In this document: positions 37,261 through 46,405 of the stretch, piece after piece
How positions within the stretch are numbered: the first letter of the stretch is position 1
Layout: each line of letters starts with the position of its first letter
Origin: Provencibacterium sp.
GTDB lineage: Bacteria > Bacillota > Clostridia > Oscillospirales > Ruminococcaceae
Reading direction: 5' to 3'
Assembly: GCA_022792175.1 (NCBI GenBank)
Contig: JAAWAN010000025.1
Location: forward strand, 1 to 64,000
DNA length: 64,000 nt
The notes under the pieces: model-generated
Told to the model about the DNA's origin: nothing
The model's input: only the letters and a program-made list of their open reading frames with translations
Databases searched by the model: none
Translations under genes and position numbers: made by a program

Positions 37261-40200
37261 GTGAAGATTCTTCATTCGGGAGATTGGCATATCGGCAGCT
37301 TCCCCGGCCCGGAGCGGGAGGGGGTAAACCTGCGCGGACAGGATACCCTGCGCTGCATCGACTTTATGATTGATACGGCGCGCCGGGATCATCCGGATAT
37401 AGCGGTTGTCAGCGGCGACCTGTTCCATCAGGCACGGGTATGGTCCGACCGCGCGCTGTCCGAGACCCGCACAGCCATCCGGAAGATTGAAAACCTGGCG
37501 GAAGTTTGCCCCGTAGTGATACTGCGGGGTACGCCCAACCATGATGGGGCGGAGCAGTTTGCTGTCCTGAAAGAGCATTTCAAGGCCGTTCCGCGCGTCC
37601 GCATCATTACTGAGCCGCAGGTGGTAGAGATGGAGTTCTCGGAGGGAAACCTGTCGGTCGCCTGCCTTCCGGGATTTGATGCCGGCGCCTTCCGTGCAAG
37701 GCTCCCGGGCTTGTCCCGGGAGGAAGAGAACCGGCGCTTCACCGAGGAGCTCGGAAAGCTGGCGCTGGGGCTTAAGGCACAGTGTAACCCGCAGGCAATG
37801 TCCCTGCTGATTTCACATTACACGGTTCCCGGCTGCAACATGGAGAGCGGGCAGACGCAGTTCTTTGCCGGAGCGGAACCGATGCTTATGCCGGACGTAC
37901 TGGCAACAGCCGGATTTGATTTGGTGGCCCTTGGGCATATCCACCGCCCGCAGCGTGTGCAGTCCTGCCGGGATACTTTTTATTGCGGCGCGGTGAATGC
38001 CATGAATTTTAACGATGAGGGCCAGGAGCGCGGCTTTTATATCCACAGTCTGGATGCAGAGCTGCCTTATGATAGGCTGACCGAAAGCGTGTTTTATCCG
38101 GCTCCGGCTCGAGGGTTTTGCACAGTCCGTCTGGGCGAAAATGATATTGCCGCCTGGAATGCCGGTAACAAAGAAGAGGTTGCCCAGGCAAATTGGGCAG
38201 GCATAGTGAATGAGCGGATAGTCCGCGTGCTGTACGCCTGCTCGGACGATACAGAGAAAGCGTTTCATCGTGCCGCGATGGAGAAGGCTCTGTATGAGAG
38301 CGGCGCCTTCTGGGTGGCGGAGATTATCCGTGACCAGGCAGTTATTGCGGTCAACCGGGAGCAGCTGTCAGAGCGTACCGACCCGGAGCGCAATCTGGCG
38401 GGATGGCTTGTGGAAAAAGGGTTCCCGCCCGCCGAGACGGCCAAGATCATTGAAGCGGCGCGGCCCATCATCTCCCAGGCCTGCGCTCAGGGAGGAGAGG
38501 CCCGGCTAACAGGAGTATTTGAGCCGCTGGCAATCGAGGTGCACAACTACCGCAAGTATGCGGATGAGCATTTCGACTTCCGGGGTATCTCCCTTTGCAC
38601 CGTAAACGGCAAAAATGGCGCGGGCAAGTCCAGCCTATTTATGGATGCAATTGTTGATTGCCTGTATGAGGAGCCGCGGGAAGGGGAGCTGACCGGCTGG
38701 ATAAGCAAGGATGAGGCAGTGCGTAGCGGATCCATCTCCTTTACCTTCCGCATCGGCGAGAGAATCTTCCGCGTCGTCCGCACGCGGGCGAAGTCCGGGA
38801 AGGCGTCCCTCAACCTTTCCGAGCTGCAGGACGGCAGCTGGGTCAACCGGTCGGCGGAGAAGCTGCGGGATACGCAAACACTCGTAGAGAGCATCATCGG
38901 CATGGACAGCCTCACGCTCGAATCCTGCGCGCTGATTATGCAGGATAAATATGGGCTGTTCCTGCAGGCGGATAAGGCAGACCGCATGTCCGTCCTGGGG
39001 AATATCCTGGGCCTGGGGATGTATGCCGGCATGGAGCGGACCGCCCGGGAACAGCTGGCAGAGGCCAACCGGCAGATAGCCCAGCGCCGGGCCGCTATTG
39101 ATGCCCTGCTTGAGCAGGTGAACCCAGAGGAATCAGTGACGGCAGAATATCATGGCATCCAGCTCTCCATCCGCCAGAACAAAGAAAAGCTGGACGACCT
39201 CACTAGGGAACGCCGGGAAGCAGGATTAGCGCTGGCCTTAAAAGAGCATGCGGCAAAGCAGGCCGGACAGCTGTTATCACAGCTGCAGGCTTTGAAATGC
39301 CGGCAGGAAGGAATGGAGGATTTGATCACTGATCAGGAAAATATCCTTTCTGTTGCAGATGTGTTCCTCAGCCAGTCGCAGGATATCCTAAGCGGCGTAT
39401 CACGATACAATATGCTACTGGAGCAGGAAAAGGAGCTGATTGCAGGAAAAGCTCTTTTTGAGGCTCAAACGTCCAGCCTCCGGCAGGCGACGGCGGAAAA
39501 AGCCGAGCTTACCGCGCGGATAGCGCGGCAGCGGCAGCAGATTGATAGTCAGCAGCAGGAATACTCCCGGATACAGAACCGGCTGGAATGGTGCGATATG
39601 CTGCGGCAGAAGGCTGAACAGTATGAGAGTGAGAAGCAGCGCCTGGCAATGCTGCAGGAGCGGGGACAGGCGTTTATCGCTTTGTCAGAAGAGCTGGCGG
39701 GACTGAATCAAAAGGCGGCCAGCGCTACGGCATCATTCCGCGAAGAGGCCGCCCGGAAAAAGGCTGAGCTCCAAACGCTGCAGGGTAAAGCTGCGCTGCT
39801 GGAAAACTGCGGCTGTATAGACCCGGGCCATGCTCAGTGCCGCTTTTTGGCGGATGCGCAGGCTGCCCGGGAACGGCTGGATCCTTATCGGGAGGAATGC
39901 ACAGCATGGCGCTTGGAACGGGAAAAACGGATAGCCGAAGTGCAGGCGCAGATACAGGCCATTACACGCCAGAGAGAAGAGCTGCGGTATGATGCGGCGG
40001 CCGTGCGGGAGCAGCAGCAGCTTGTCGCAAAGCTGGAACCTTTGGCAGCTGAATACCGGGAAATGGCTGTATTAGAAAAGCAGGCCGGGCTTGTCAGTGA
40101 GCAGATGCAGCAGCTCGAACAGATGACGGCAGAGGGAGAGCAGCAGCTTCAAAGGCTGATCATCCGCATAGCGGAGATGGAACAGGAAATCGGTGATTCT

Positions 40201-41118
40201 CGGGTAGCTGCTGAGCAGCACAGAGAGATTGTCGCTCAGATGGAATGTGAGAAAGTATGGCTGGAAAAAGAAAAGCAGCTGCCGGTAGTCCAGCAGAAAA
40301 AATCAGCAGCGGAGAAGCGTTGCCGGGAATTACGAGGCGAGTTAGCTGAGATGGCGCTGCAGTCGGTAGAGCTAAAAGAGCAGTGGTCAGAGGCACGCAC
40401 GCAAAGCGAAGATGCCATCCCATTGCGGCAGCGATGCGATGATTTGGATATCAGGGTAAGCGAGCTTCAGCAGGCGGTCTCCGCCCTGCAAGAGCGGGCT
40501 GGGGCCTTACGTCAGCGGATGGAGGATATCAGCCGTACAAGGCAGCAGATTAACGGCCAGCAGCAGGAGTTAAATGCCCTTGGCAGTTCTGCCGCAACTT
40601 TGGAAATCCTGAAAGCTGCATTTTCGCAGGACGGTATCCCGCATAGCATTGTCCGCTCGGTCTTACCCCAGCTCACCGATACGGCCAATTCCATCCTGGG
40701 ACAGATGACCGGCGGCAGGATGGGGATGCGCTTTATCACCGAAAAGGTACTCAAGAGCAATAAGGAAAAAGAGGTCGCTGCGCTGGATATTCAGATTACC
40801 GATGGCAGCGACGCGAAGTCCTACGATTCCAACTCCGGCGGGGAGAAGGTCAAAGCGGCGCTGTCCGCTATCCTTGCGCTGTCGGAGCTGCAGTCTACGA
40901 CGACGGGGATACAGCTCGGTATGCTGTTTATTGACGAGCCGCCTTTCCTTGATGACGAGGGGACGCAGGCCTACTGTGATGCACTGGAAACGATTAAGCG
41001 TAAGTATCCGGAATTGATTGTCATGACGATTACCCATGACCCGGCCATGAAGGCCCGGTTCCCGCAGAGCCTTGATGTTATCAAGACAGACGCAGGCAGC
41101 AAGGTGGTAGTAGCTTGA
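37261..41118 (+). CDS. Fused SbcD-SbcC (Mre11-Rad50-like) nuclease/ATPase
   Basis: 1285 residues, GTG start at 37261 after AAAGGAGGATGTAAA. Residues 1 to about 400 are an Mre11/SbcD metallophosphoesterase: LHSGDWHIGSF, VVSGDLFHQ, GTPNHDG, LLISHYT and LGHIHRPQ supply the metal ligands. From about 425 an SbcC/Rad50 ATPase follows: Walker A GKNGAGKSS (about 450), two long coiled-coil arms with an apex around 849-860 (NCGCIDPGHAQC, a CX8C hook rather than CXXC), signature NSGGEKVKAALS (about 1191) and Walker B LFIDEPPF (about 1220). These complexes open hairpins and resect DNA ends. In most organisms and phages the two parts are separate genes. Confidence 0.85.
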   Translation: MKILHSGDWHIGSFPGPEREGVNLRGQDTLRCIDFMIDTARRDHPDIAVVSGDLFHQARVWSDRALSETRTAIRKIENLAEVCPVVILRGTPNHDGAEQFAVLKEHFKAVPRVRIITEPQVVEMEFSEGNLSVACLPGFDAGAFRARLPGLSREEENRRFTEELGKLALGLKAQCNPQAMSLLISHYTVPGCNMESGQTQFFAGAEPMLMPDVLATAGFDLVALGHIHRPQRVQSCRDTFYCGAVNAMNFNDEGQERGFYIHSLDAELPYDRLTESVFYPAPARGFCTVRLGENDIAAWNAGNKEEVAQANWAGIVNERIVRVLYACSDDTEKAFHRAAMEKALYESGAFWVAEIIRDQAVIAVNREQLSERTDPERNLAGWLVEKGFPPAETAKIIEAARPIISQACAQGGEARLTGVFEPLAIEVHNYRKYADEHFDFRGISLCTVNGKNGAGKSSLFMDAIVDCLYEEPREGELTGWISKDEAVRSGSISFTFRIGERIFRVVRTRAKSGKASLNLSELQDGSWVNRSAEKLRDTQTLVESIIGMDSLTLESCALIMQDKYGLFLQADKADRMSVLGNILGLGMYAGMERTAREQLAEANRQIAQRRAAIDALLEQVNPEESVTAEYHGIQLSIRQNKEKLDDLTRERREAGLALALKEHAAKQAGQLLSQLQALKCRQEGMEDLITDQENILSVADVFLSQSQDILSGVSRYNMLLEQEKELIAGKALFEAQTSSLRQATAEKAELTARIARQRQQIDSQQQEYSRIQNRLEWCDMLRQKAEQYESEKQRLAMLQERGQAFIALSEELAGLNQKAASATASFREEAARKKAELQTLQGKAALLENCGCIDPGHAQCRFLADAQAARERLDPYREECTAWRLEREKRIAEVQAQIQAITRQREELRYDAAAVREQQQLVAKLEPLAAEYREMAVLEKQAGLVSEQMQQLEQMTAEGEQQLQRLIIRIAEMEQEIGDSRVAAEQHREIVAQMECEKVWLEKEKQLPVVQQKKSAAEKRCRELRGELAEMALQSVELKEQWSEARTQSEDAIPLRQRCDDLDIRVSELQQAVSALQERAGALRQRMEDISRTRQQINGQQQELNALGSSAATLEILKAAFSQDGIPHSIVRSVLPQLTDTANSILGQMTGGRMGMRFITEKVLKSNKEKEVAALDIQITDGSDAKSYDSNSGGEKVKAALSAILALSELQSTTTGIQLGMLFIDEPPFLDDEGTQAYCDALETIKRKYPELIVMTITHDPAMKARFPQSLDVIKTDAGSKVVVA

Positions 41119-41126
41119 TAGGGTAG

Positions 41127-41152
41127 GCAGGGGGCGGATCCCCGCCCCCTGC
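41127..41152 (+). terminator. Hairpin after the SbcDC gene
   Basis: GCAGGGGGCGG (41127-41137) pairs perfectly with CCGCCCCCTGC (41142-41152) around a four-base loop. No T-tract follows, so it may be an attenuator or mRNA-stabilising hairpin rather than a full terminator. Confidence 0.5.
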
Positions 41153-41178
41153 AAATCCCTTTGAAGGCGGTGTTCGAA

Positions 41179-41871
41179 TTGGATAAATGGATAAACGAGA
41201 TTAGGGCATTCGAGCGGTGGCTCGATACGAGCCCTCTGTCCGGCACAGCACAATTGCTGTGGTACAAACTCATGTACCTCAACAATAGCTGTATGTGGGA
41301 TGAGTGGTTCGCCGTAGATAACCTTCGCTTAATGGCTTTAATTCGGGTATCGAATGAGAAAACAGTCATTACCGCCAGAGAAAAGCTGATAGAAGCCGGC
41401 CTGATTGAGTACAAAAAAGGCAAGAAGGGAAGCCCAGGCAGGTATCACATGATTTCATTGTACTGTAATTTTTACAGTACAAATGACAGGGTATTTGACA
41501 GTAAAAATTACAGTGTTTCTGACAGTGGAAACGACAGTGTAAGCTACAGCCATAATAGATATAGATATATACAAGAAAAAGACTTTTATGATGATGGTGA
41601 TGATGGCGCGTGCGCGCGCGAAAATGGGCCGGTCGACGTGGAGCGGTTGTTTGGTCACTATTTTGGCCGGCGGCCGACACCAGCGGAACTGGAGGGCTGT
41701 GGGGCGCTGATGCGGGTGCATGACCCCGCGCTGGTAGAATCCGCGTTCGCCCAGTCGGCGCAGATGAATCAACTGAATTTAGCTTATGTCCGGGGAGTGC
41801 TCTGTAAATTTTCCGAGCGCGGAATCAGGACGGAGGAGGACGAAGCGGCCTATGACCTTTCCCGGCATTAA
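41179..41871 (+). CDS. Phage replication initiator-like protein (winged helix)
   Basis: About 230 residues from TTG at 41179, eight bases after AAGGCGG; the earlier in-frame TTG (41161) lacks a site. The N-terminal winged helix matches phage replisome organisers: WLDTSPLSGTAQLLWYKLMY, WFAVDNLRLMALIRVSNEKT, REKLIEAGLIEYKKGKKGSP. A low-complexity middle (Ser/Asn/Asp-rich, SDSGNDSVSYS) is encoded by iteron-like DNA. The C-terminal part (LFGHYFGRRPTPAELEGCGA) is DnaD/DnaB-II-like. It should bind the origin and load the host helicase, as lambda O or DnaD-type phage proteins do. Confidence 0.75.
   Translation: MDKWINEIRAFERWLDTSPLSGTAQLLWYKLMYLNNSCMWDEWFAVDNLRLMALIRVSNEKTVITAREKLIEAGLIEYKKGKKGSPGRYHMISLYCNFYSTNDRVFDSKNYSVSDSGNDSVSYSHNRYRYIQEKDFYDDGDDGACARENGPVDVERLFGHYFGRRPTPAELEGCGALMRVHDPALVESAFAQSAQMNQLNLAYVRGVLCKFSERGIRTEEDEAAYDLSRH
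41461..41575. other. Candidate prophage replication origin within the initiator gene
   Basis: It begins with an inverted repeat TACTGTAA/TTACAGTA (41461-41479). Then come repeated (T/G)ACAGT units at about 41484, 41496, 41509, 41521, 41533 and 41544, spaced 11-13 bp, about one helical turn. An AT-rich tract ending about 41575 follows. Iterons inside the initiator gene followed by AT-rich DNA are the organisation of the lambda O/ori region. Confidence 0.6.
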
Positions 41872-41888
41872 GCCGGGGAGGTAGAGAT

Positions 41889-42758
41889 ATGGCGCATAGC
41901 CAAGTGCATTATAGCGACCAGACGAAACCGCTTATCAAGCTGTTTGAGCAGCTGTCCTACCGGCATAGCCGATGGGAAGTGTTCAGCGATTTCCTTCTCC
42001 TGTCTGCCTGTGCAGTCAGCAATACGGTAGACCCAGTCCACCGTAAGGAACGAGAAGCGGAGTACATGAAGGCCATCAAAAAATATGGTTCGGCCGACCG
42101 GAAGCTTTTTCCGCAGTTGTTGGCAGAGCTGGTTGAAGCGATGGAACGTTGCGCAGAGGCAGGCCATTTGGAAGATATCCTTGGAGTAGTATTTCACGAG
42201 TTGGAGCTGCACAACAAGTACAAGGGGCAGTTCTTCACGCCGCAGAATATCGGCGACATGATGGGAGCCATGGCGGTAAGCGACCGGACGGCAAGCGGGA
42301 AGGGCTATGAAACAGTCCTTGAACCCTGCATCGGGAGCGGGACACTGGTGATAGGCTTTATCAATGCAATCCGCACAAAGGCAGCCCGCCCTGTAGTTAT
42401 AACGGGTGTGGATATCGACCTGAAATGCGTCCACATGGCCTATCTCCAGCTGAGTCTATACGGCATCCCGGCGGTTATTATCCACGGCAATTCGCTTACC
42501 TGTGAAGAGTGGTCCCGCTGGTATACGCCGGTTTATGTTGCGGAAAAATGGGTGTTTCGGGAACACTGTGGGATAACCTCCAATGGGCCAGGAATGCTTG
42601 AAGATGAGAAACTAAAGCTGGCGACCGAGCCAATGTATGCGGCTATATCCATGGTGCAGCGCTTAACAGCGAACCGGCCGGAAGAGCCACCCATCATCAA
42701 CACCGGCATGATGGCGAAGAAACAGAAAACGCGGACCATCTTTGAGCTGATGGGCTGA
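41889..42758 (+). CDS. N6-adenine methylase-like protein, catalytic motif not evident
   Basis: 289 residues, start ATG at 41889 with GGGGAGGTAGAGAT upstream. It has the type I HsdM-like N-terminal signature ELHNKYKGQFFTPQNIGDMM, AdoMet motif I VLEPCIGSGTLVIGF, and motif II-III GVDIDLKCVHMAYLQLSLYG followed by VIIHGNSL. The (N/D)PP(Y/F) motif IV expected about 15 residues later is not present; the segment reads TCEEWSRWYTPVYV. It is probably a cofactor-binding relative that is catalytically changed or inactive. It stands alone without restriction or specificity subunits. Similar orphan genes are common in Clostridia prophages. Confidence 0.7.
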   Translation: MAHSQVHYSDQTKPLIKLFEQLSYRHSRWEVFSDFLLLSACAVSNTVDPVHRKEREAEYMKAIKKYGSADRKLFPQLLAELVEAMERCAEAGHLEDILGVVFHELELHNKYKGQFFTPQNIGDMMGAMAVSDRTASGKGYETVLEPCIGSGTLVIGFINAIRTKAARPVVITGVDIDLKCVHMAYLQLSLYGIPAVIIHGNSLTCEEWSRWYTPVYVAEKWVFREHCGITSNGPGMLEDEKLKLATEPMYAAISMVQRLTANRPEEPPIINTGMMAKKQKTRTIFELMG

Positions 42759-42760
42759 GC

Positions 42761-42780
42761 GTTTGCAATCGAATGCAAGG
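42761..42780. repeat. Palindromic 20-mer, copy 2
   Basis: GTTTGCAATCGAATGCAAGG between the methylase-like and PcfK-like genes. It is identical to 60174-60193 and differs by one base from 27552-27571. The following GAGG is the ribosome binding site of the next gene. Confidence 0.65.
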
Positions 42781-42790
42781 AGGAAGCAAT

Positions 42791-43135
42791 GTGAGTAATC
42801 AAGCCCTAGAGCGCATAGAAGCGCAGCAAAAGAAGCTGAAATCCCAAAACAACACTTACTGGCTTGGCGAGCAGCTGAAGGATATCTGCCGTGCAGAGCC
42901 GTATGCAGCGGAATTGGTCGCGCAGGACCTTGTAAATCCTGAAATGGATATTGTCCATCTTGAAAAGAAAATCAAGGACTATGCGGATGCGCACAGAGAG
43001 GGCGGGCAGGCCTGTGTTCCGCCGCAGGTGGCCGACCGGATTATTCGGGAATTTTACGGGATTCCTGTCTCCGGAGAAACGGCCAAACCGGCGCATGCCG
43101 CCTCAAAAGTAAACTCTATCTTTGATTTGTTTTAA
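42791..43135 (+). CDS. PcfK-like protein
   Basis: 114 residues, GTG start at 42791 after AAGGAGGAAGCAAT. Helical: VSNQALERIEAQQKKLKSQN, CRAEPYAAELVAQDLVNPEM, YADAHREGGQACVPPQVADR. The size and the position immediately before a PcfJ-like gene match PcfK of conjugative plasmids. PcfK and PcfJ genes occur together on plasmids and phages, with no established biochemical function. Confidence 0.65.
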   Translation: MSNQALERIEAQQKKLKSQNNTYWLGEQLKDICRAEPYAAELVAQDLVNPEMDIVHLEKKIKDYADAHREGGQACVPPQVADRIIREFYGIPVSGETAKPAHAASKVNSIFDLF

Positions 43136-43150
43136 GGAGGCGATGAGCCG

Positions 43151-45256
43151 ATGGCACTCAGAAAAAGAATGCTCGCAGCAATCCCGGTAGAGCCTTGCCC
43201 TGATTGTGCAGATACTCAGGGAAAACTGCTGATTATGCAGGCTTGCCAGAAGGACGTTGAGAATGTCCGTCTCCTGATAGCAACGTTTTACGATGCGGAT
43301 AAGCATTCCCCGGTGCTGCGGATATACTGCTCCGAGGATAGCCATGTAACCTACAGGTACGACCGGAAACGCTGGTCCAATGCAAAGCTTTGTTCCCAGT
43401 ATAGCAATCAAACGGGATGCTATTATTATGGACGTTATGCAGAAGTTCGCAGAGTTTCCTTTATTGCGGATGCAACCTCCGCCTCTGCTGGCCCCAAGTT
43501 CTTCCATGATTCTTCGGCAGAAGATACGCTGGAAGCCATAGAAAGATTTCAGGAAGAAGTAGAGGCGCGCCGCGCAGATGAACGTGCCTGCCGTGATAAG
43601 GAGCTTACCCGGCAGATTATGAGCAGATTTCCTTCCCCACCTGATGTAGAGCAGGCGATACTGGAAGGACCGATGAAAGCCTCCCGATACCTGTTCTTCC
43701 GAAGCAAGCGGGTAAAGGACGGATGCACGGGCAAGCAGGTAAGGCGGTATTATGGGTACTGTACTCACTGTAAGCAGGAGCATCTGCTGTCGGAGAAACC
43801 GCAGCACAAAAGCGGAGGAAGGTGCCCTGGCTGCGGCTCAGAGGTAACGATGATGGCCCGCGGAATTCAGCGAAGTTTTCTGGCTGATCGCTGCGAATAT
43901 ATGGTGTTTTCCAAAGATCAGGAAGGAAACGTGTATCTTCATCATCTTCATGTTGTAAGGGATTATGCAGGCATTCCCGAGCAGGTACAGACCCGAATTC
44001 AGGAGGTAAGCCGGTATTATTTCACAGGCATGCATGCCTATAAATTTACCAGAAGATATAATGCCTATCAGCAGCCCAATCCAGCTGAAAAATGGGAGAA
44101 AAACGTTCGGTGCAGCGAGCCATCCGATGCTAACGGCCTTCTCAAATACACGATTCATCCTATCCCGTGGGGATTTTTTGATGATACCTGTTTGAGTAAT
44201 GCCCGTTTGGGGGAATACCTGCAATCGACAGCAGGCTCTTCAGAAGCTTCTGTCTACTATCGAATACATGCGGAAAGGCAAAATCCGATACAGTATCTGA
44301 ATTTTTACCTTAAGCATCCCAATATCGAGAACCTGATTACTGCAGAGTTAATGCATCTGGTACTGGATATTCTGAAAAAACCGGGAGATTTTAGAAAGAT
44401 TCGGTTGGATAAGGCCCGCCCACGGGATATACTTGGCCTTTCGCAGCCCGAGGTGCGGATGGCAGCAAAATATAAAATGAGTTTCCAGGATATCAACATG
44501 TATAAGCGATGTAAGGAAATCCTACATGCGATAGATGCTGAGGATTTGTCGATCATTCTGGAGTTTTCCAAAGCGCTGCCGGGGCGGCTGGATGATATGA
44601 TAGCCGCTGAGCGTCTGCGAAAGGACTTGACCTATTGCAAACGGCAGAAGCACCGGGGAGAATATCCAAGCTATGTAATACTCTATTGCCAATGGGAGGA
44701 TTATCATCGGGAATGCCGCCAGCTAGGGTATGACCTGTCGGATGAATATTACCATTATCCGCCGGATTTACAAAAGGCCCATCGCAGGACGATGGAGCAG
44801 GTGGCCGAGAAGGAGCGTCAGAAACTTGAAAAGCAGCAGCAGGAAGAGCTGCCGAAGTGGGCCGCCCTTTACCATGAGCTCGAAGGGCTTTGCTATTCTG
44901 ACGGGCAGCTGCTCATCCGCCCGGTTGCATCCCGGGCGGAACTGGTCGAAGAGGGAACCAAGCTTCATCACTGTGTAGCCAGCTATGGGAATCGTGTAGT
45001 AGAGGGAAAGACGTGGATATTTTTTATCAGGAAGGTAGAGGATCCGGACAGTCCCTATTATACGCTTAATCTCTCGCCTGAATGCGAGCTTATCCAATGC
45101 CATGGATACGGCAATGATGCGGACCAGCCGGAAAAAATCCGTCCGCAGTTTATCAGGGACTTTGAAAAGAAATGGCTGGAAAAGGTTGTAAAACCATGGA
45201 AAAAACGCAGGGATAAGGAGAAAGCCGAAATCTGTATACAAATCCCTGCGGCATAG
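43151..45256 (+). CDS. PcfJ-domain protein
   Basis: 701 residues, start ATG at 43151 after AAGGAGGCGATGAGCCG. A four-Cys zinc ribbon occurs near residues 205-235 (YCTHCKQEHLL, RCPGCGSEV). The long middle is helical. The C-terminal domain (about 590-690) bears the PcfJ hallmark VEEGTKLHHCVASYGNRVVE followed by IFFIRKVEDPDSPYYTLNLS and a late HGYGND. The conserved LHHCV and RK...PYYT residues look like a catalytic or ligand site, but the function is unknown. It is transcribed with the PcfK-like gene. Confidence 0.8.
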   Translation: MALRKRMLAAIPVEPCPDCADTQGKLLIMQACQKDVENVRLLIATFYDADKHSPVLRIYCSEDSHVTYRYDRKRWSNAKLCSQYSNQTGCYYYGRYAEVRRVSFIADATSASAGPKFFHDSSAEDTLEAIERFQEEVEARRADERACRDKELTRQIMSRFPSPPDVEQAILEGPMKASRYLFFRSKRVKDGCTGKQVRRYYGYCTHCKQEHLLSEKPQHKSGGRCPGCGSEVTMMARGIQRSFLADRCEYMVFSKDQEGNVYLHHLHVVRDYAGIPEQVQTRIQEVSRYYFTGMHAYKFTRRYNAYQQPNPAEKWEKNVRCSEPSDANGLLKYTIHPIPWGFFDDTCLSNARLGEYLQSTAGSSEASVYYRIHAERQNPIQYLNFYLKHPNIENLITAELMHLVLDILKKPGDFRKIRLDKARPRDILGLSQPEVRMAAKYKMSFQDINMYKRCKEILHAIDAEDLSIILEFSKALPGRLDDMIAAERLRKDLTYCKRQKHRGEYPSYVILYCQWEDYHRECRQLGYDLSDEYYHYPPDLQKAHRRTMEQVAEKERQKLEKQQQEELPKWAALYHELEGLCYSDGQLLIRPVASRAELVEEGTKLHHCVASYGNRVVEGKTWIFFIRKVEDPDSPYYTLNLSPECELIQCHGYGNDADQPEKIRPQFIRDFEKKWLEKVVKPWKKRRDKEKAEICIQIPAA

Positions 45257-45271
45257 AAAGGATAGGATAAA

Positions 45272-46393
45272 ATGAATCAGCAGATGATTACCGTTGATAC
45301 CACAACCCCAGAATACTGTGAAGCAGTCCAGTTGCATCAGGAAATCATGGCCAACGCCACCGTCGCGGCTTCGGCCCTGCTTGAAATGAGCAAGGGACTT
45401 AAACAGATGCGGGACGGGAAGCTCTATATGCAGTTTGGCTTTGAGAGTTTCGGGGAGTATGTCGTCCAAATGACCGGATTTAAGGAGCGGCAGGCATATA
45501 ATTACATATCCGTATATGAGAGGGTCGGAGAGAAATTTTTGCAGGCGAATGCAAGCTTGGGAATTACGAAGCTCAACCTGCTTGCGCAATTACCTCTCGA
45601 AGAGCGGGATGAGCTGCTGCAGAACAATGATTTAAACGGCATGTCGGTCAGCGAAGTCAAGGCGCTCATCGATAAAAATAAGCAGGTTGAGAAGCAGATG
45701 ACGCTGCTGCAGGGTGAGTATGCAGAAGCTCAGAATAAACTGGATGGAGTAGAGAAACTGCGCGAACAGCTGCATGAGCTGCGGGAAGAGAATGCTGCTT
45801 TAAAGAATGCCCCGCCCGCTTTACCCAGTTTGGAGGAGGTGCTGCGTATTAAGCAGGAGGCGCAGGAGAAGGCTGATGCGGCGGCTGAAGCCAGTATACA
45901 GGCGGCAGTCAACGAAGCTGAGCGTACCCGCAAGCAGCTTGAGGCCGCACGGGCCGAGGTGGAGAAGCTCAAGAATAAGCCTGCCAAATTGAGCGCGAAG
46001 GAGCTGGCTGAAATTGAAAAGAAGGCGCAGGAGAAGGCCTTGGCTGAAGCTCAGAAGAAAATGAAGGCAGAAGTAGAGGAGGCCCGGAGAGTTGAGAGGG
46101 AAACGGCTGAGAAAGAACTGGGCAAAAAATATCAGGATATGATGGACAGCCTTCGTTCGGAAAAGGAGGTGGCCGCGTCAAAGCTCGTGGAGCTGGAGAA
46201 AAAAACGGCTGCCGGCAGCACAGATCCGGAGCTCCTGCGCTTCAATTTCTATTTCGAATCCGCGCAGCTCAACCTGCAGCAGATGAATGAAAGCCGGGAG
46301 CGGTTGAAGATCAACAATCCGGAGTTAGCAGAAAAACTCAACGGGGCGATGAGAAAGTTTATCGATTCCCTCCCGGGGCAGATAGGGCTATAG
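45272..46393 (+). CDS. DUF3102-like coiled-coil protein
   Basis: 373 residues, start ATG at 45272 after AAAGGATAGGATAAA. The N-terminal domain (about 15-130; EIMANATVAASALLEMSKGL, FGFESFGEYVVQMTGFKERQ) is the DUF3102 type, a ParB-like helical domain, with a KLNLLAQLPLEERDELL repeat behind it. Residues of about 145-300 form a long charged coiled coil rich in Lys, Glu and Ala. The C-terminal 70 residues are helical and globular. A DNA-organising or replication-accessory role is plausible from the domain and location. Confidence 0.7.
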   Translation: MNQQMITVDTTTPEYCEAVQLHQEIMANATVAASALLEMSKGLKQMRDGKLYMQFGFESFGEYVVQMTGFKERQAYNYISVYERVGEKFLQANASLGITKLNLLAQLPLEERDELLQNNDLNGMSVSEVKALIDKNKQVEKQMTLLQGEYAEAQNKLDGVEKLREQLHELREENAALKNAPPALPSLEEVLRIKQEAQEKADAAAEASIQAAVNEAERTRKQLEAARAEVEKLKNKPAKLSAKELAEIEKKAQEKALAEAQKKMKAEVEEARRVERETAEKELGKKYQDMMDSLRSEKEVAASKLVELEKKTAAGSTDPELLRFNFYFESAQLNLQQMNESRERLKINNPELAEKLNGAMRKFIDSLPGQIGL

Positions 46394-46405
46394 GGAGGGG
46401 AGTAT

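Noticed and set aside
41460-41560. CRISPR-like repeats
   Set aside because: Repeat units are only 5-7 bp with short spacers inside a coding region; they fit replication iterons, not a CRISPR array. No cas genes are present in the window.
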